Origin: an uncultured Bacteroidales bacterium
GTDB lineage: Bacteria > Bacteroidota > Bacteroidia > Bacteroidales > Bacteroidaceae
Length of the DNA stretch: 64,000 nt
NCBI GenBank assembly: GCA_902787575.1
Contig: CADAGX010000007.1
Span: forward strand, 1 to 64,000
Reading direction: 5' to 3'
Below the pieces are notes generated by a model. The model saw only the letters and a list, made by a program, of their open reading frames with translations. It searched no databases and was not told the origin of the DNA. How positions within the stretch are numbered: position 1 is the first letter of the stretch; each line of letters starts with the position of its first letter. A program made the position numbers and the translations under genes. Positions 36,441 to 45,791 of this stretch are shown in pieces.

Positions 36441-39400
36441 GTGAACAGACTGAAACACATACTCTACGTGGTGGCAGGACTCTTGGCAGTCGTCTGCCTG
36501 CTGTTGGTTTTGCTGTGGGGTCTCCCCGCGGTACAGCGCCGTATGGGCCGTATGGCCACGGGGTGGCTGACGGAGCAGCTGGGCGTGGAGGCACGTGTGG
36601 AGGCCGTGGGACTGCAGGTGCCGGGACGAGTGGCGCTGCAGAACCTTCAGATTCGCGACGAGCGCGACACGCTGATGCTGGAGGCTCGGCGAGCTGTGCT
36701 GAAGTTGGAACTGCTGCCACTGCTGCGCCACCGTGTGCGCATTCGCAGCATTCAGCTGGTGGGCGGACGGGCTGTAATATACAAGGCGGAGGAGGACGGG
36801 CCATACAACTTCCAATTCCTGGCCGAGAAGCTGAAGGGAGGCGGCAGTGAGCGACAGACGGACATCAGCATCGGCAGCCTCTTGCTGAGGCGATGCGAGG
36901 TGCGGCACAACTGGCTCTACGCCGCTCAGACACCGGGACGGCTGAATCTGGCCCACCTGCACATCCGCGACCTGAACGCCACGGCACGGCTCAGCATTGC
37001 GGGGCGCGACAGCATGGAGGTGACACTGAAACGGCTTTCGTTCGCCGAGGCGAGCGGCCTGCGGCTGGAGAACGTGGAGGGCTATGCTGCCATTGGGAGC
37101 CAAGGAATCAGGCTTCAGGACTTCCGGCTCTCGCTGCCGCACTCGCAAGTAAGCATACAGGATGCGAAGGCCGAGCCGCGGAAGCCGGGCACACTGGCGG
37201 GCTACGATGTGAGGCGATGCGAGATGAGTGCCACATTGCGCCCGTCGGAACTGGCACCGATTGTGCCACAGCTGGGGGACTTGGAAGGCGACTACCGGCT
37301 CGAGACCTGCCTGCAGACCAAGGACGGGGACATACAGGTGGAGCCGCTGCTCGTGGCCACGGCCGAGGGCCAGCAGTTGCTGGATGCAGAGGCTCGCATT
37401 CGCCTCTCGGAGGGGCGCCCAGAGGTGGAGGCTCACATCAGCCAGCTACATACAGACAGACGGACGGAGCGGATGCTGGCCCAGTGGGCTGCCAAGAAGC
37501 TGAAGCAGGAGCCCGACGAGTTGAGCCGCATCTTCCCGCTCTCGGCGAACGGCGATGTCACATACACGAAAGAGGCGGCGAAGGCCGACTTGGCGCTGGA
37601 GACGGCGCTGGGAAAAGCAAACGTACGAGGCAACCTGATGGGCTCGGGCCTGCTGGATGCTGACCTCCGACTGCAGGACTTCCGAGTGGGACATCTGGCA
37701 GCCACAGGGCCGCTGCACGACTTGGAGCGCGTATCGCTGGTCACGCATGTGGGCGGTATGCTGAAGGACGAGGACGGGCGGCCAGACCTGAGGATAGACG
37801 GAGTGGCTGAGCACCTCACTTACCGCGGCTACACCTATCGTTCCATAGACTTTGACACACGGCTCAACGGTCGCGCCCTGGAGGCCAATGCGCTGCTGGG
37901 CGACCCGAACGGCGAAGTGGCACTGCAGCTGCGTGCTGCCACCGAGGACGGCCGCTTGCAACGGGTGGAATGTCAGGCCGCACTGGAGAATATGAACCTC
38001 AATGCGCTGCGGCTGACCGAGCGGCTCGAGGGCGAGCGCATCTCGATGAACGTGGACGCCGACCTGCTGACAGAGCGTGCCGGACGCGTGGCCGGAGACG
38101 TCAGGATAGAGAACCTGAGCCTCCACTCGGAGCGAGACGGCGACTGCTTGGTGGACCGCATCGTCATACACAGCCAGCCCGAGGGAGCAGAGCAGAACAT
38201 CTGGCTGGAGAGCCCTGTGCTGAAGGCCCGGCTCGAAGGCGCCTACGAGTGGGCGAACCTGCTGCCCACCTTCCGCCAAATAGCCAGCACCTACCTGCCC
38301 AGCCTCTTCGCAGCACCGCGTAGCAGCGAGCACCGACTGGCGGACGACATGAAGTTCAGCCTACACGTCTGCGACACGGCCCTACTACGCCGCCTCACGG
38401 GCATCCCCATTGCCTTCCCCGAGGAAGCAACGGCCGACGGCACGATGAATGGCAGCCTGGGCGTGATGACGCTGAACGCCGGTGCACCCGAACTGGCCTA
38501 TGGCGGGGAACGGCTCCGACACGTGGACCTGCACATGCAATGCACGGCCGAGAACATGCAGACGAGCCTACGCCTCGAACGCGAAATGAAGGGCCAGCCC
38601 GTGGAGTTTGGACTGAATGCCTACTCGGCCGGCGACCAGATACGCAGCCGCCTGCACTGGGACAACCACTCGGAACGCGCACAAATCGGAGAGGTGGACG
38701 TCAGCACACGCTTCTTCAAGAACGCCGCCGGGCAGCAGGGTGTGCGAGGGCAGGTGCACGAGTCGAACCTCGTCATCGGCGATACGTTGTGGACCATCCA
38801 TCCGGCCAACTTCGAGTACTGCGACAAGACGGTGGACTTCGACAGCCTCAAGATTTCGAAGGGCGAGAAGTATCTCTGCGTGCGTGGCCGTGTGTCGCCA
38901 CAGGAGTCCGACTCGCTGACAGCCGACCTGCATGGCATCAACCTGGCTTACATCTTCGACGTCATCAACTTCCACTCCGTAGATTTCGACGGCATCACCA
39001 CCGGCCGCATCTATGCCCGCCACCTCACCGACAAACCCACGGCCGACGCTTACCTGCAGGTGAAGAACTTCACCTTCAACCGTGGCAGCATGGGCGACAT
39101 GGACATACATGCCAACTGGGGTGAGCGCGAAGGCAGCATCCTGCTGGAAGCACGCATGGAAGACCCGGCCAACGACCACCAGACCACCGTGCAGGGCTCC
39201 ATCACTCCCGGCAAGTCGCGACCCGGCAGCGGCATCGACCTCGAAATCCACACCCACCGCTGCAACCTCTATTTCCTGAACAAGTTCACCGCGAGCATCT
39301 TCACCGACCTCACAGGCCGTGCCACAGGGCACGTGCGAGTCTTCGGTCCCTTCAAGCAAATCAACCTCGACGGCGACATACTGGTGGACGAGGCCCGCAC

Positions 39401-40877
39401 ACACGTCAATTCCACCAACACCGACTACCACCTGGCTGGCGACAGCGTAATCCTGCGCCCCGACACCATCTGGATGCGCCACATCACGCTCTACGACTCA
39501 CAGGGACGGCCTGGAATGGGCTCGCACTATGCCACGATGAACGCCCAGCTCACACACCACTGCCTCAAGCAGATGAAGTACCACGTAGAGGCCGATGCAC
39601 ACAACCTGCTGGGCTACGACTTCCGCGACTTTGGCGACCAGCGCTTCTACGGCACCATCTACGCCACCGGACAGATGCTCATCGAAGGACAGCCCGGCGA
39701 CATACACATCAACCTCAAGGGCTCGCCGATGCCAGGCAGCACCATCGTGTATAACTCCACCAGCCCCGAGACCATCACCGAGGCAGGCTTCATCACCTAC
39801 AAGTCGCCAACAGCCAACAGCCAACAGCCAACAGCCAACAGCCAACAGCCAACAGCCAACAGCCAACAGCCAACAGCCAACGAACCCACCTCCGACCTGC
39901 ACCTCAACTTCGACATCAACGTCACACCCGACATGACGCTGGGCGTACTCATGGATGCACGCTCGGGCGACAACATCAACCTCCACGGCTCCGGCCACAT
40001 GCTGGCCACCTACTACAACAAAGGCAAGTTCCAGATGTACGGCACCTACCGCGTGCAAGACGGCATCTACAAACTCTCGCTCCAAGACGTCATACACAAG
40101 GACTTCAACTTCCAGCCTGGCGGCACACTCACCTTCGGCGGAGACCCCTACAGAGCCGCACTCGCACTGAAAGCCACCTACACCGTACACAACGTCTCGA
40201 TGGACGACCTCTCGGCCACCACACTCGGCCTCTCCAACACACGCGTGGACTGCATCATGAACATAGGCGGAAGGCCCGCAGCACCCGTGGTGACCTTCGA
40301 CTTCGACCTCCCCACAGCCAACGAAGACGAGAAGGAAATGGTACGCTCGCTCATCAACACCGACGAAGAGCGAAACATGCAAGTCATCTACTTGCTGGGC
40401 ATCGGACGCTTCTACAACTACGAGGCTCAAAACATGCAAGGCAGCAACCAGAGCACCACAGCCATGAGTTCCCTGCTGAGCAGCTCCCTCAGCAGCCAGT
40501 TCAACCAGATCCTCTCCAACGCCATGGGCACCAACAACTGGAGCCTCGGAGCCAACCTACGCACCGGCGAGACAGGCTGGGGATGGGACCAGCTCGACGT
40601 AGAAGGCATCCTCAGCGGCCGGCTGCTCAACAACCGCCTCCTCATAAACGGCAACTTCGGATACCGCGAAAGCTACTACTCCACAAACAACTTCATCGGC
40701 GACTTCGATGTCCGCTACCTGCTCACACCCTCCGGCAGCATCGCACTGAAAGCCTACAACCAGACCAACGACCGATACTTCATACAGTCCTCCCTCACCA
40801 CACAAGGCATCGGCATACAGTTCAAGAAGGACTTCAACCGCTGGCGCGAACTCTTCCACAAGAACAAGAAGAAGTAA
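36441..40877 (+). CDS. TamB-like translocation/assembly protein (DUF490)
   Basis: 1478 residues starting at GTG, chosen because it begins the single N-terminal membrane anchor (LKHILYVVAGLLAVVCLLLV) 50 bp after the promoter. A long repetitive beta-groove (AsmA/TamB-like) occupies most of the length, and the last ~330 residues are the DUF490 domain (GGRPAAPVVTFDFDLPTANE, SQFNQILSNAMGTNNWSLGA). TamB spans the periplasm and helps in outer-membrane protein insertion or phospholipid transport. Residues 1123-1149 are P-T-A-N-S-Q-Q repeats encoded by ten perfect CCAACAG heptamers, so a change in copy number not divisible by three would truncate the protein before DUF490. The usual tamA partner is not beside it. 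Confidence 0.9.
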   Translation: MNRLKHILYVVAGLLAVVCLLLVLLWGLPAVQRRMGRMATGWLTEQLGVEARVEAVGLQVPGRVALQNLQIRDERDTLMLEARRAVLKLELLPLLRHRVRIRSIQLVGGRAVIYKAEEDGPYNFQFLAEKLKGGGSERQTDISIGSLLLRRCEVRHNWLYAAQTPGRLNLAHLHIRDLNATARLSIAGRDSMEVTLKRLSFAEASGLRLENVEGYAAIGSQGIRLQDFRLSLPHSQVSIQDAKAEPRKPGTLAGYDVRRCEMSATLRPSELAPIVPQLGDLEGDYRLETCLQTKDGDIQVEPLLVATAEGQQLLDAEARIRLSEGRPEVEAHISQLHTDRRTERMLAQWAAKKLKQEPDELSRIFPLSANGDVTYTKEAAKADLALETALGKANVRGNLMGSGLLDADLRLQDFRVGHLAATGPLHDLERVSLVTHVGGMLKDEDGRPDLRIDGVAEHLTYRGYTYRSIDFDTRLNGRALEANALLGDPNGEVALQLRAATEDGRLQRVECQAALENMNLNALRLTERLEGERISMNVDADLLTERAGRVAGDVRIENLSLHSERDGDCLVDRIVIHSQPEGAEQNIWLESPVLKARLEGAYEWANLLPTFRQIASTYLPSLFAAPRSSEHRLADDMKFSLHVCDTALLRRLTGIPIAFPEEATADGTMNGSLGVMTLNAGAPELAYGGERLRHVDLHMQCTAENMQTSLRLEREMKGQPVEFGLNAYSAGDQIRSRLHWDNHSERAQIGEVDVSTRFFKNAAGQQGVRGQVHESNLVIGDTLWTIHPANFEYCDKTVDFDSLKISKGEKYLCVRGRVSPQESDSLTADLHGINLAYIFDVINFHSVDFDGITTGRIYARHLTDKPTADAYLQVKNFTFNRGSMGDMDIHANWGEREGSILLEARMEDPANDHQTTVQGSITPGKSRPGSGIDLEIHTHRCNLYFLNKFTASIFTDLTGRATGHVRVFGPFKQINLDGDILVDEARTHVNSTNTDYHLAGDSVILRPDTIWMRHITLYDSQGRPGMGSHYATMNAQLTHHCLKQMKYHVEADAHNLLGYDFRDFGDQRFYGTIYATGQMLIEGQPGDIHINLKGSPMPGSTIVYNSTSPETITEAGFITYKSPTANSQQPTANSQQPTANSQQPTANEPTSDLHLNFDINVTPDMTLGVLMDARSGDNINLHGSGHMLATYYNKGKFQMYGTYRVQDGIYKLSLQDVIHKDFNFQPGGTLTFGGDPYRAALALKATYTVHNVSMDDLSATTLGLSNTRVDCIMNIGGRPAAPVVTFDFDLPTANEDEKEMVRSLINTDEERNMQVIYLLGIGRFYNYEAQNMQGSNQSTTAMSSLLSSSLSSQFNQILSNAMGTNNWSLGANLRTGETGWGWDQLDVEGILSGRLLNNRLLINGNFGYRESYYSTNNFIGDFDVRYLLTPSGSIALKAYNQTNDRYFIQSSLTTQGIGIQFKKDFNRWRELFHKNKKK
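39807..39876 (+). repeat. CCAACAG heptamer x10 in tamB-like gene
   Basis: Ten uninterrupted copies of the 7-bp unit CCAACAG, followed by a degenerate CCAACGA. Seven is not a multiple of three, so slippage by one or two units changes the reading frame. Confidence 0.97.
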
Positions 40878-41161
40878 CCGCCTTCAGTCGCGCTCAAACC
40901 ACACATCGCCGGCACCAAAGCGACGCGTCGCAGCCCCCACCCTTCAACACTACAAAGTTACGAAATTTTTCTCAATTTCACGAATTTCGAGGCAAGAATT
41001 TTTCATAAAAAGCGCCCCTCTCCCACCGTCGGGATGACACGGAGGCGGAGCGCCTATCTCACCGCATGGCGCAAGACACATCACGAGGCAAGAGCCCCGA
41101 AGGGGCAGAAGAGTACAGGCAGGGGCGTGAGTCCCTGCTACTGGTCCGAACGTAAAACAAA

Positions 41162-41277
41162 GCGCCGAAGGTGCGACAGACGCAATCATTCTGTCGCCCT
41201 TTCAGGGCTGCCATGCGGGGTGCCTCCTTTTGCAGGGGCTTCACCCCTGCCTGTGCTCTGACACCCCTTCGGGGTTA
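41162..41277 (-). repeat. Dispersed hairpin-rich element, copy B
   Basis: Reads GCGCCGAAGGTGCGACAGAC ... GCAGGGGCTTCACCCCTGC ... ACCCCTTCGGGGTT, the reverse complement of copy A at 35991-36110 with moderate divergence. The pair forms inverted repeats around the tamB-like gene. Confidence 0.8.
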
Positions 41278-41417
41278 ACGCTGCATGCCCCCTCCCCTGA
41301 CCCTCCCCGAGGGGAGGGATAGCCCCGTGCCCTTGCCCATCACGCGCAGGGAAAAAATATGTGGGAAGGGCAGCGATTTTTTTTGCCGATTTATTCGTAG
41401 AATTCAAGATTATTTTG

Positions 41418-41425
41418 TAACTTTG
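41418..41425 (+). promoter_or_regulatory. -7 box for DUF4923 gene
   Basis: TAACTTTG, 50 bp before the ATG. No -33 at correct spacing. Confidence 0.6.
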
Positions 41426-41475
41426 CAAGGTGAAAGAAATGTAAACAATAACACATAAAAAACATCTAAGAAGGT

Positions 41476-42135
41476 ATGAAAAAGCTAATTGCTCTGCTGG
41501 CCATCGTGGGTGCCAGCCTGGGAATGAACAGTTGCGCCATCGGAGGCGCAGGTAGTACTGCCACCACCAACACAAGCGCCGCAGGCACTGCAGGCAGCCT
41601 GCTCACAACGGTGCTGACGGGCGACGGCTCGAACGTGGTGGGCACCGTGCTGAACTCGCTGCTGACGGGCAGTGTGGCATCGAAGAACAGCATCCAGGGC
41701 ACGTGGGTCTACAGCGGCCCGAAGGTGGTGTTCGAGAGCGAGAACATCCTGGCCAAGCTGGGTAGCGTGGTGGCCAGCAACAAGATTGAGTCCACACTGG
41801 GTGCACAGCTGAAGAAGATGGGCTTCACGGCCGGCAAGTCGACGCTGATGCTGAACCCCGACAATACATGCGTGCTGACGCTGAACGGACGCGCTGTGAA
41901 CGGCACCTACACGTATGCCAACAACATCCTCACCATTCAGGGCGCACTGGGCATGGCCAGCGTAAGCTGCACCTGCACCGTGACGGGCGGAGAGCTCTAC
42001 ATGCTCTACGATGCCGACAAGCTGCTGACGATGGCCACCGGACTGGCTGCAATGACCTCGAACATGGCCAGCATCTCCACCCTGCTGAAGAGCTACAACG
42101 GCATGAAGCTCGGCTGGGCAATGACGAGAAACTGA
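41476..42135 (+). CDS. DUF4923 family lipoprotein
   Basis: 219 residues. Lipoprotein signal MKKLIALLAIVGASLGMNSC (lipobox GMNSC). A Gly/Thr/Ser-rich linker precedes GTWVYSGPKVVFESENILAK and KKMGFTAGKSTLMLNPDNTC, the strands typical of DUF4923, a lipocalin-like Bacteroidetes family of unknown function. It is probably an outer-membrane or periplasmic lipoprotein. The hexosaminidase gene starts 24 bp after it, so the two may share a transcript. Confidence 0.85.
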   Translation: MKKLIALLAIVGASLGMNSCAIGGAGSTATTNTSAAGTAGSLLTTVLTGDGSNVVGTVLNSLLTGSVASKNSIQGTWVYSGPKVVFESENILAKLGSVVASNKIESTLGAQLKKMGFTAGKSTLMLNPDNTCVLTLNGRAVNGTYTYANNILTIQGALGMASVSCTCTVTGGELYMLYDADKLLTMATGLAAMTSNMASISTLLKSYNGMKLGWAMTRN

Positions 42136-42159
42136 ATGAAAAGGCTATAACCTAAAAAC

Positions 42160-43770
42160 ATGCGTACGAAACTCATCCTTGGATGTTTTGCATGCCTCGT
42201 GCTTGCAGCCACGGCAGCGAAGGCCGAAACAGACATCATACCGAAACCCGTATCCGTGACGGAGATGGCAGGCGAGCCCTTCCGCCTGAAGAATGGCACC
42301 ACCATAGCCATCAACGATGCACGGCTCCACGGCCCTGCCACGTATCTGCAAGAGGTGCTCACACGCTCCACAGGGCTGCGCATCAAGGTGAAGTCGGGAA
42401 CGGGGCGGATAGAACTACGGCTGACGGAGCCCGACGAGCAGGACGAGAGCTACGAGCTGACAGCCGACAGCCGACGCATACGCATCACAGCTCACAGCAC
42501 ACGAGGCATCATCTGCGGCATAGCCACCCTGCGCCAGTTGCTGCCGCCCGAGATAGAACGGCTGACACCCACCGAGGGCATGGAATGGACCGTGCAGCCC
42601 GTCTGCATCAAAGACCGGCCGCAGTTCCACTGGCGAGGCCTCATGCTCGACCCCGTGCGACACTTCTATTCGGTGGAAGACACCAAGCGGCTGCTCGACC
42701 AGATGGCCGTCTATAAGTTCAACAAGTTCCACTGGCACCTCACCGACAGCCAAGCCAGCCGCATCGAGATTAAGGCCTACCCCAAACTCACCGACGAGGG
42801 AGCCTGGCACCCGTACAACCACCTCGACCGCGGCTGCATGGAACGCGCCGGCAAGGAGAACAACCCCGACCTGCTCATCCCGCGCAAGTACATCCGCGAG
42901 ACGGCCGACGGCAAGGAACTCTACGGAGGCTACTACACACAGCAGGAGATACGCGAGGTGGTGGAGTATGCAGCACAGCGAGGCATCGACGTAGTGCCCG
43001 AACTCGACATGCCCGGACACAACCACATAGCCTGCCAGTGCTACCCGTGGCTCAGTTGCAAGGGCGACGGCAACGACCCGCTCTGCCTGGGCAAGGAGAC
43101 CACCATAGAGTACGCCGAGAAGGTCTATGCCGAGGTGTTCCAACTCTTCCCCTACGAGTATGTCAGCATCGGCGGCGACGAAGTGAACCGCACACGCTGG
43201 ACACAATGCACCGACTGCCAGAAGCGCATACAGACAGAGGGACTGCGCGACGTGAGCGAGCTGCAGGCATGGTTCACCAAGCACATGGAGCGATACTTCA
43301 ACGCCCACGGACGCAAGATTCTGGGCTGGGACGAGATACTCGAAGGCGGACTCTCGAAGACGGCCACCGTACACTGGTGGCGAGGCGACCACCCCGACGT
43401 GACACAGCGAGCCACAGAGATGGGCAACGAAGTGGTGCTCTGCCCCTTCACCTTCTGCTACTTCGACTACGCACAGACCGACCAGACACTGCAGGCACTC
43501 TACGAAGGCGACATCGTGCCCACCGACCTCAGCCCGCAGCAGCTACGGCTCGTGAAAGGCATGCAAGCCAACATCTGGGGCGAATGGATTCCCACCGTAG
43601 AACGCATGAACTGGCAAGTCTTCCCGCGGGCACTCGCACTGGCCGAGAAAGCCTGGACACCCAGAGCCGAACAGCAGTGGGACGAATTCCTGCCACGACT
43701 GCAGAAACACCTGCCACGACTCACCGAAATGGGCATACACTATCGCCCGCTGAAGACCAACAGACCGTAA
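42160..43770 (+). CDS. Beta-N-acetylhexosaminidase (GH20)
   Basis: 536 residues, signal peptide MRTKLILGCFACLVLAATAA. An N-terminal GH20b domain (IIPKPVSVTEMAGEPFRLKN) precedes the GH20 TIM barrel: RGLMLDPVRHFYSVEDTKRL, KFHWHLTDSQ, PELDMPGHN, and the catalytic pair D340-E341 in SIGGDEVNRTRW. Substrate-assisted cleavage releases terminal GlcNAc or GalNAc from glycans or glycoconjugates, probably in the periplasm. It is shorter than multi-domain GH20 enzymes that carry extra binding modules. Confidence 0.95.
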   Translation: MRTKLILGCFACLVLAATAAKAETDIIPKPVSVTEMAGEPFRLKNGTTIAINDARLHGPATYLQEVLTRSTGLRIKVKSGTGRIELRLTEPDEQDESYELTADSRRIRITAHSTRGIICGIATLRQLLPPEIERLTPTEGMEWTVQPVCIKDRPQFHWRGLMLDPVRHFYSVEDTKRLLDQMAVYKFNKFHWHLTDSQASRIEIKAYPKLTDEGAWHPYNHLDRGCMERAGKENNPDLLIPRKYIRETADGKELYGGYYTQQEIREVVEYAAQRGIDVVPELDMPGHNHIACQCYPWLSCKGDGNDPLCLGKETTIEYAEKVYAEVFQLFPYEYVSIGGDEVNRTRWTQCTDCQKRIQTEGLRDVSELQAWFTKHMERYFNAHGRKILGWDEILEGGLSKTATVHWWRGDHPDVTQRATEMGNEVVLCPFTFCYFDYAQTDQTLQALYEGDIVPTDLSPQQLRLVKGMQANIWGEWIPTVERMNWQVFPRALALAEKAWTPRAEQQWDEFLPRLQKHLPRLTEMGIHYRPLKTNRP

Positions 43771-43971
43771 GCCGACAAGCCCCCTCCTGACCTCCCCGAG
43801 GGGAGGAAAGTCTTCACCCCCAAGCCAAGCCCCCTCCTGACCCTGCCCACCTTCGGGCTACGCCCTCACCAATCGCTTGAACGCATAACGCGCGATTGCC
43901 ACGAGGGGAGGGAATGGGGAAATTATGAACTATGAATAGCCCCCTAACCCCCTGAAGCCTGAAGGGGGAAT

Positions 43972-44054
43972 AACTATGGACTATGAACTATGAACTATGG
44001 ACTATTGGGAAGGGGGCTTGCTGGTCATTTGGTCATTTGGTCATTTGGTCATTT
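43972..44054 (+). repeat. Octamer simple-sequence repeats
   Basis: About four ACTATGRA-type units run into a short spacer and then GGTCATTT x4 (44023-44054). Located ~125-155 bp before the cytochrome-SUMF1 operon start. Confidence 0.85.
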
Positions 44055-44176
44055 TCGTTTTTTGAATGCAGCAGGTGCAGGAAGGCAGAAGTGCCGCAAT
44101 GTTAAAAAACACAAAAAATCGGCCACGCCGACGAAGAAATGCGCACTCGGAGACACTGCGTCTGAAAATATCTTCG

Positions 44177-44184
44177 TAACTTTG
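44177..44184 (+). promoter_or_regulatory. -7 box for cytochrome-SUMF1 operon
   Basis: TAACTTTG, 23 bp before the ATG. No good -33 element. Confidence 0.6.
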
Positions 44185-44207
44185 TAGGGAATAAGCCCTC
44201 ATCTGAC

Positions 44208-45737
44208 ATGGCCGAAAAGAAAAAAAGCAAGAAATATCTATATTTCTCCTTGGCAGGACTGCTGGTTGGAATAGCCGCAATGATAGGCTTCGACTACATG
44301 TGGGAAGCCACCTCCACCAACGAGGCCTGCATGGCCTGTCACGTACACGAGAAGGCAGACCTGGCGTGGAACCAATCACTGCACTCGAAGAACAACAAGA
44401 GCGGAGTGCCCACCGACTGCGCCGCCTGCCACCTGCCGCCCCGAGGCACATGGAAACACTTCACAGCCAAGGCACGAATGGGAGTGAAGGACATCTATGC
44501 CTACATGACCAAGGACAAAGAGAAAATCAACTGGGAAGCCAAAAGCGAACTCAGCCACGCACAGAAAATCGTCTATAACGAGAGCTGTAAGCAGTGCCAC
44601 CAAAACCTCTTCCCGCAAGGCGTCAGCGACGACGCTGTGAAGGCACACCTCTACTACGAGGAGAACGAAGAGAAACTCGGCCTGCAGTGCATCAGCTGCC
44701 ACCTCGACGCCGGACACTACATGCCCAACTATCACCACGGCAAGGTGGAAGGCACCATCACCATAAAAGACACCACACGATTTGCCAGCGCAGCCACACT
44801 GACCGCCTTCCAAGACTTCGAGGAGACAGTGCCCGGCACAGCCGTCAGGATATCCATGAAAGCCATACCCGCCGGCACCTTCACCATCGGCAGCCCCAAG
44901 AACGAAGCATTCCGAGCCGAAGACGAAGGACCGCAGCGCAAGGTCAGCCTCTCGGCCTTCTTCATGGCAGAGACAGAAATCACGTGGGACCAGTACTGGG
45001 GCTTCTACAACGAGACAATGTCCGAAGGACGCACACCGCCCGAGAAGATTTATGCCAACAACAACCGGCCCGACGTGGACGCCGTGTCAGGCCCCACTCC
45101 ACCCTTCGGCTACCCCGACCAAGGATGGGGAATGGACAGCCGACCGGCCATCACCATGACACACTACGCCGCCGAGACCTTCTGCCAGTGGCTCTCGCTG
45201 AAGACAGGCAAGCACTACCGACTGCCCACCGAAGCCGAATGGGAGTACGCAGCACGCGGAGGCACAGAGACACCCTACTTCTTCGAAGGCTCGCCCAAGA
45301 AATTCTCTAACGAGGGCTTTATGCGCCACTTCTTTGCACCCGACACCACAAACATCAACCGCTACGTCATCTATGCCAACAACAGCATGGCCAAGACACA
45401 GGAGCCCAAACGTGTGGGAGCCAACCCATTCGGCCTGAAGAACATGCTGGGCAACGTAATGGAATACTGCGCCGACAAATACACACCCGACACCTACAAC
45501 CGCTGGGAGGATGGAGTGCTTGACCCGATCTGCACCGAGGGAGACGAATACGTGGTGCGCGGAGGAAACTACACCGACGACGCCTCAGCCGTTCGCTGCG
45601 CAGCACGTGCACACACCGAGCACGTAGCCTGGCTGAAGACCGACCCACAGCAGCCCAAGAGCATCTGGTGGTACTCAGACATCAAAGGCATAGGATTCCG
45701 CGTCGTATGCGAAGTGCCGGCCGACATAAAACCATAA
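44208..45737 (+). CDS. Tetraheme cytochrome c (NapC/NrfH-like) fused to SUMF1
   Basis: 509 residues. A membrane anchor (YLYFSLAGLLVGIAAMIGFD) precedes four CXXCH heme sites: CMACH (41), CAACH (71), CKQCH (127) and CISCH (161), the NapC/NirT/NrfH pattern of quinol-oxidising cytochromes. From about residue 205 a SUMF1/FGE-like domain follows (KAIPAGTFTIGSPKNEAF, ETEITWDQYWGFYN, HYRLPTEAEWEYAARGG, NPFGLKNMLGNVMEY, GIGFRVV). The first of the two catalytic cysteines of formylglycine-generating enzymes is replaced (RGGNYTDDASAVRC), so sulfatase activation is unlikely. It is the first gene of an operon with an exported oxidoreductase and an exported TIM-barrel protein, which suggests electron transfer between quinone pool and a periplasmic sugar redox step (inference). 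Confidence 0.87.
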   Translation: MAEKKKSKKYLYFSLAGLLVGIAAMIGFDYMWEATSTNEACMACHVHEKADLAWNQSLHSKNNKSGVPTDCAACHLPPRGTWKHFTAKARMGVKDIYAYMTKDKEKINWEAKSELSHAQKIVYNESCKQCHQNLFPQGVSDDAVKAHLYYEENEEKLGLQCISCHLDAGHYMPNYHHGKVEGTITIKDTTRFASAATLTAFQDFEETVPGTAVRISMKAIPAGTFTIGSPKNEAFRAEDEGPQRKVSLSAFFMAETEITWDQYWGFYNETMSEGRTPPEKIYANNNRPDVDAVSGPTPPFGYPDQGWGMDSRPAITMTHYAAETFCQWLSLKTGKHYRLPTEAEWEYAARGGTETPYFFEGSPKKFSNEGFMRHFFAPDTTNINRYVIYANNSMAKTQEPKRVGANPFGLKNMLGNVMEYCADKYTPDTYNRWEDGVLDPICTEGDEYVVRGGNYTDDASAVRCAARAHTEHVAWLKTDPQQPKSIWWYSDIKGIGFRVVCEVPADIKP

Positions 45738-45791
45738 AGAGAGAGAGCGACATATAAGATTTTTAAAACCCCAATAAAAACAGACAAAACT

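Larger units (their letters stand above)
40878..41475. other. Repeat-rich spacer before DUF4923 gene
   Basis: 598 bp. It carries an isolated GCGACGCGTCGCAG core (related to the 22-bp arrays), several small GC hairpins (GCCCCGAAGGGGC; CAGGGGCGTGAGTCCCTG), copy B of the dispersed element (41162-41277, inverted), a CCCTCCCCGAGGGGAGGG palindrome at ~41300 and the -7 box at 41418. No gene was seen. Confidence 0.65.
43771..44207. other. SSR- and palindrome-rich spacer
   Basis: 437 bp. GAGGGG/CCCCTC palindromic fragments (43778-43925), ACTATGRA-type 8-bp repeats (~43972-44006), four perfect GGTCATTT octamers (44023-44054) and the promoter box of the next operon. No gene was recognised; short frames here are not protein-like. 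Confidence 0.7.

Noticed and set aside
44208-45737. The SUMF1 domain as a sulfatase-activating formylglycine-generating enzyme.
   Set aside because: The first catalytic Cys is absent from the RGGNYTDDASAVRC segment, no sulfatase gene is nearby, and the domain is fused to a cytochrome.
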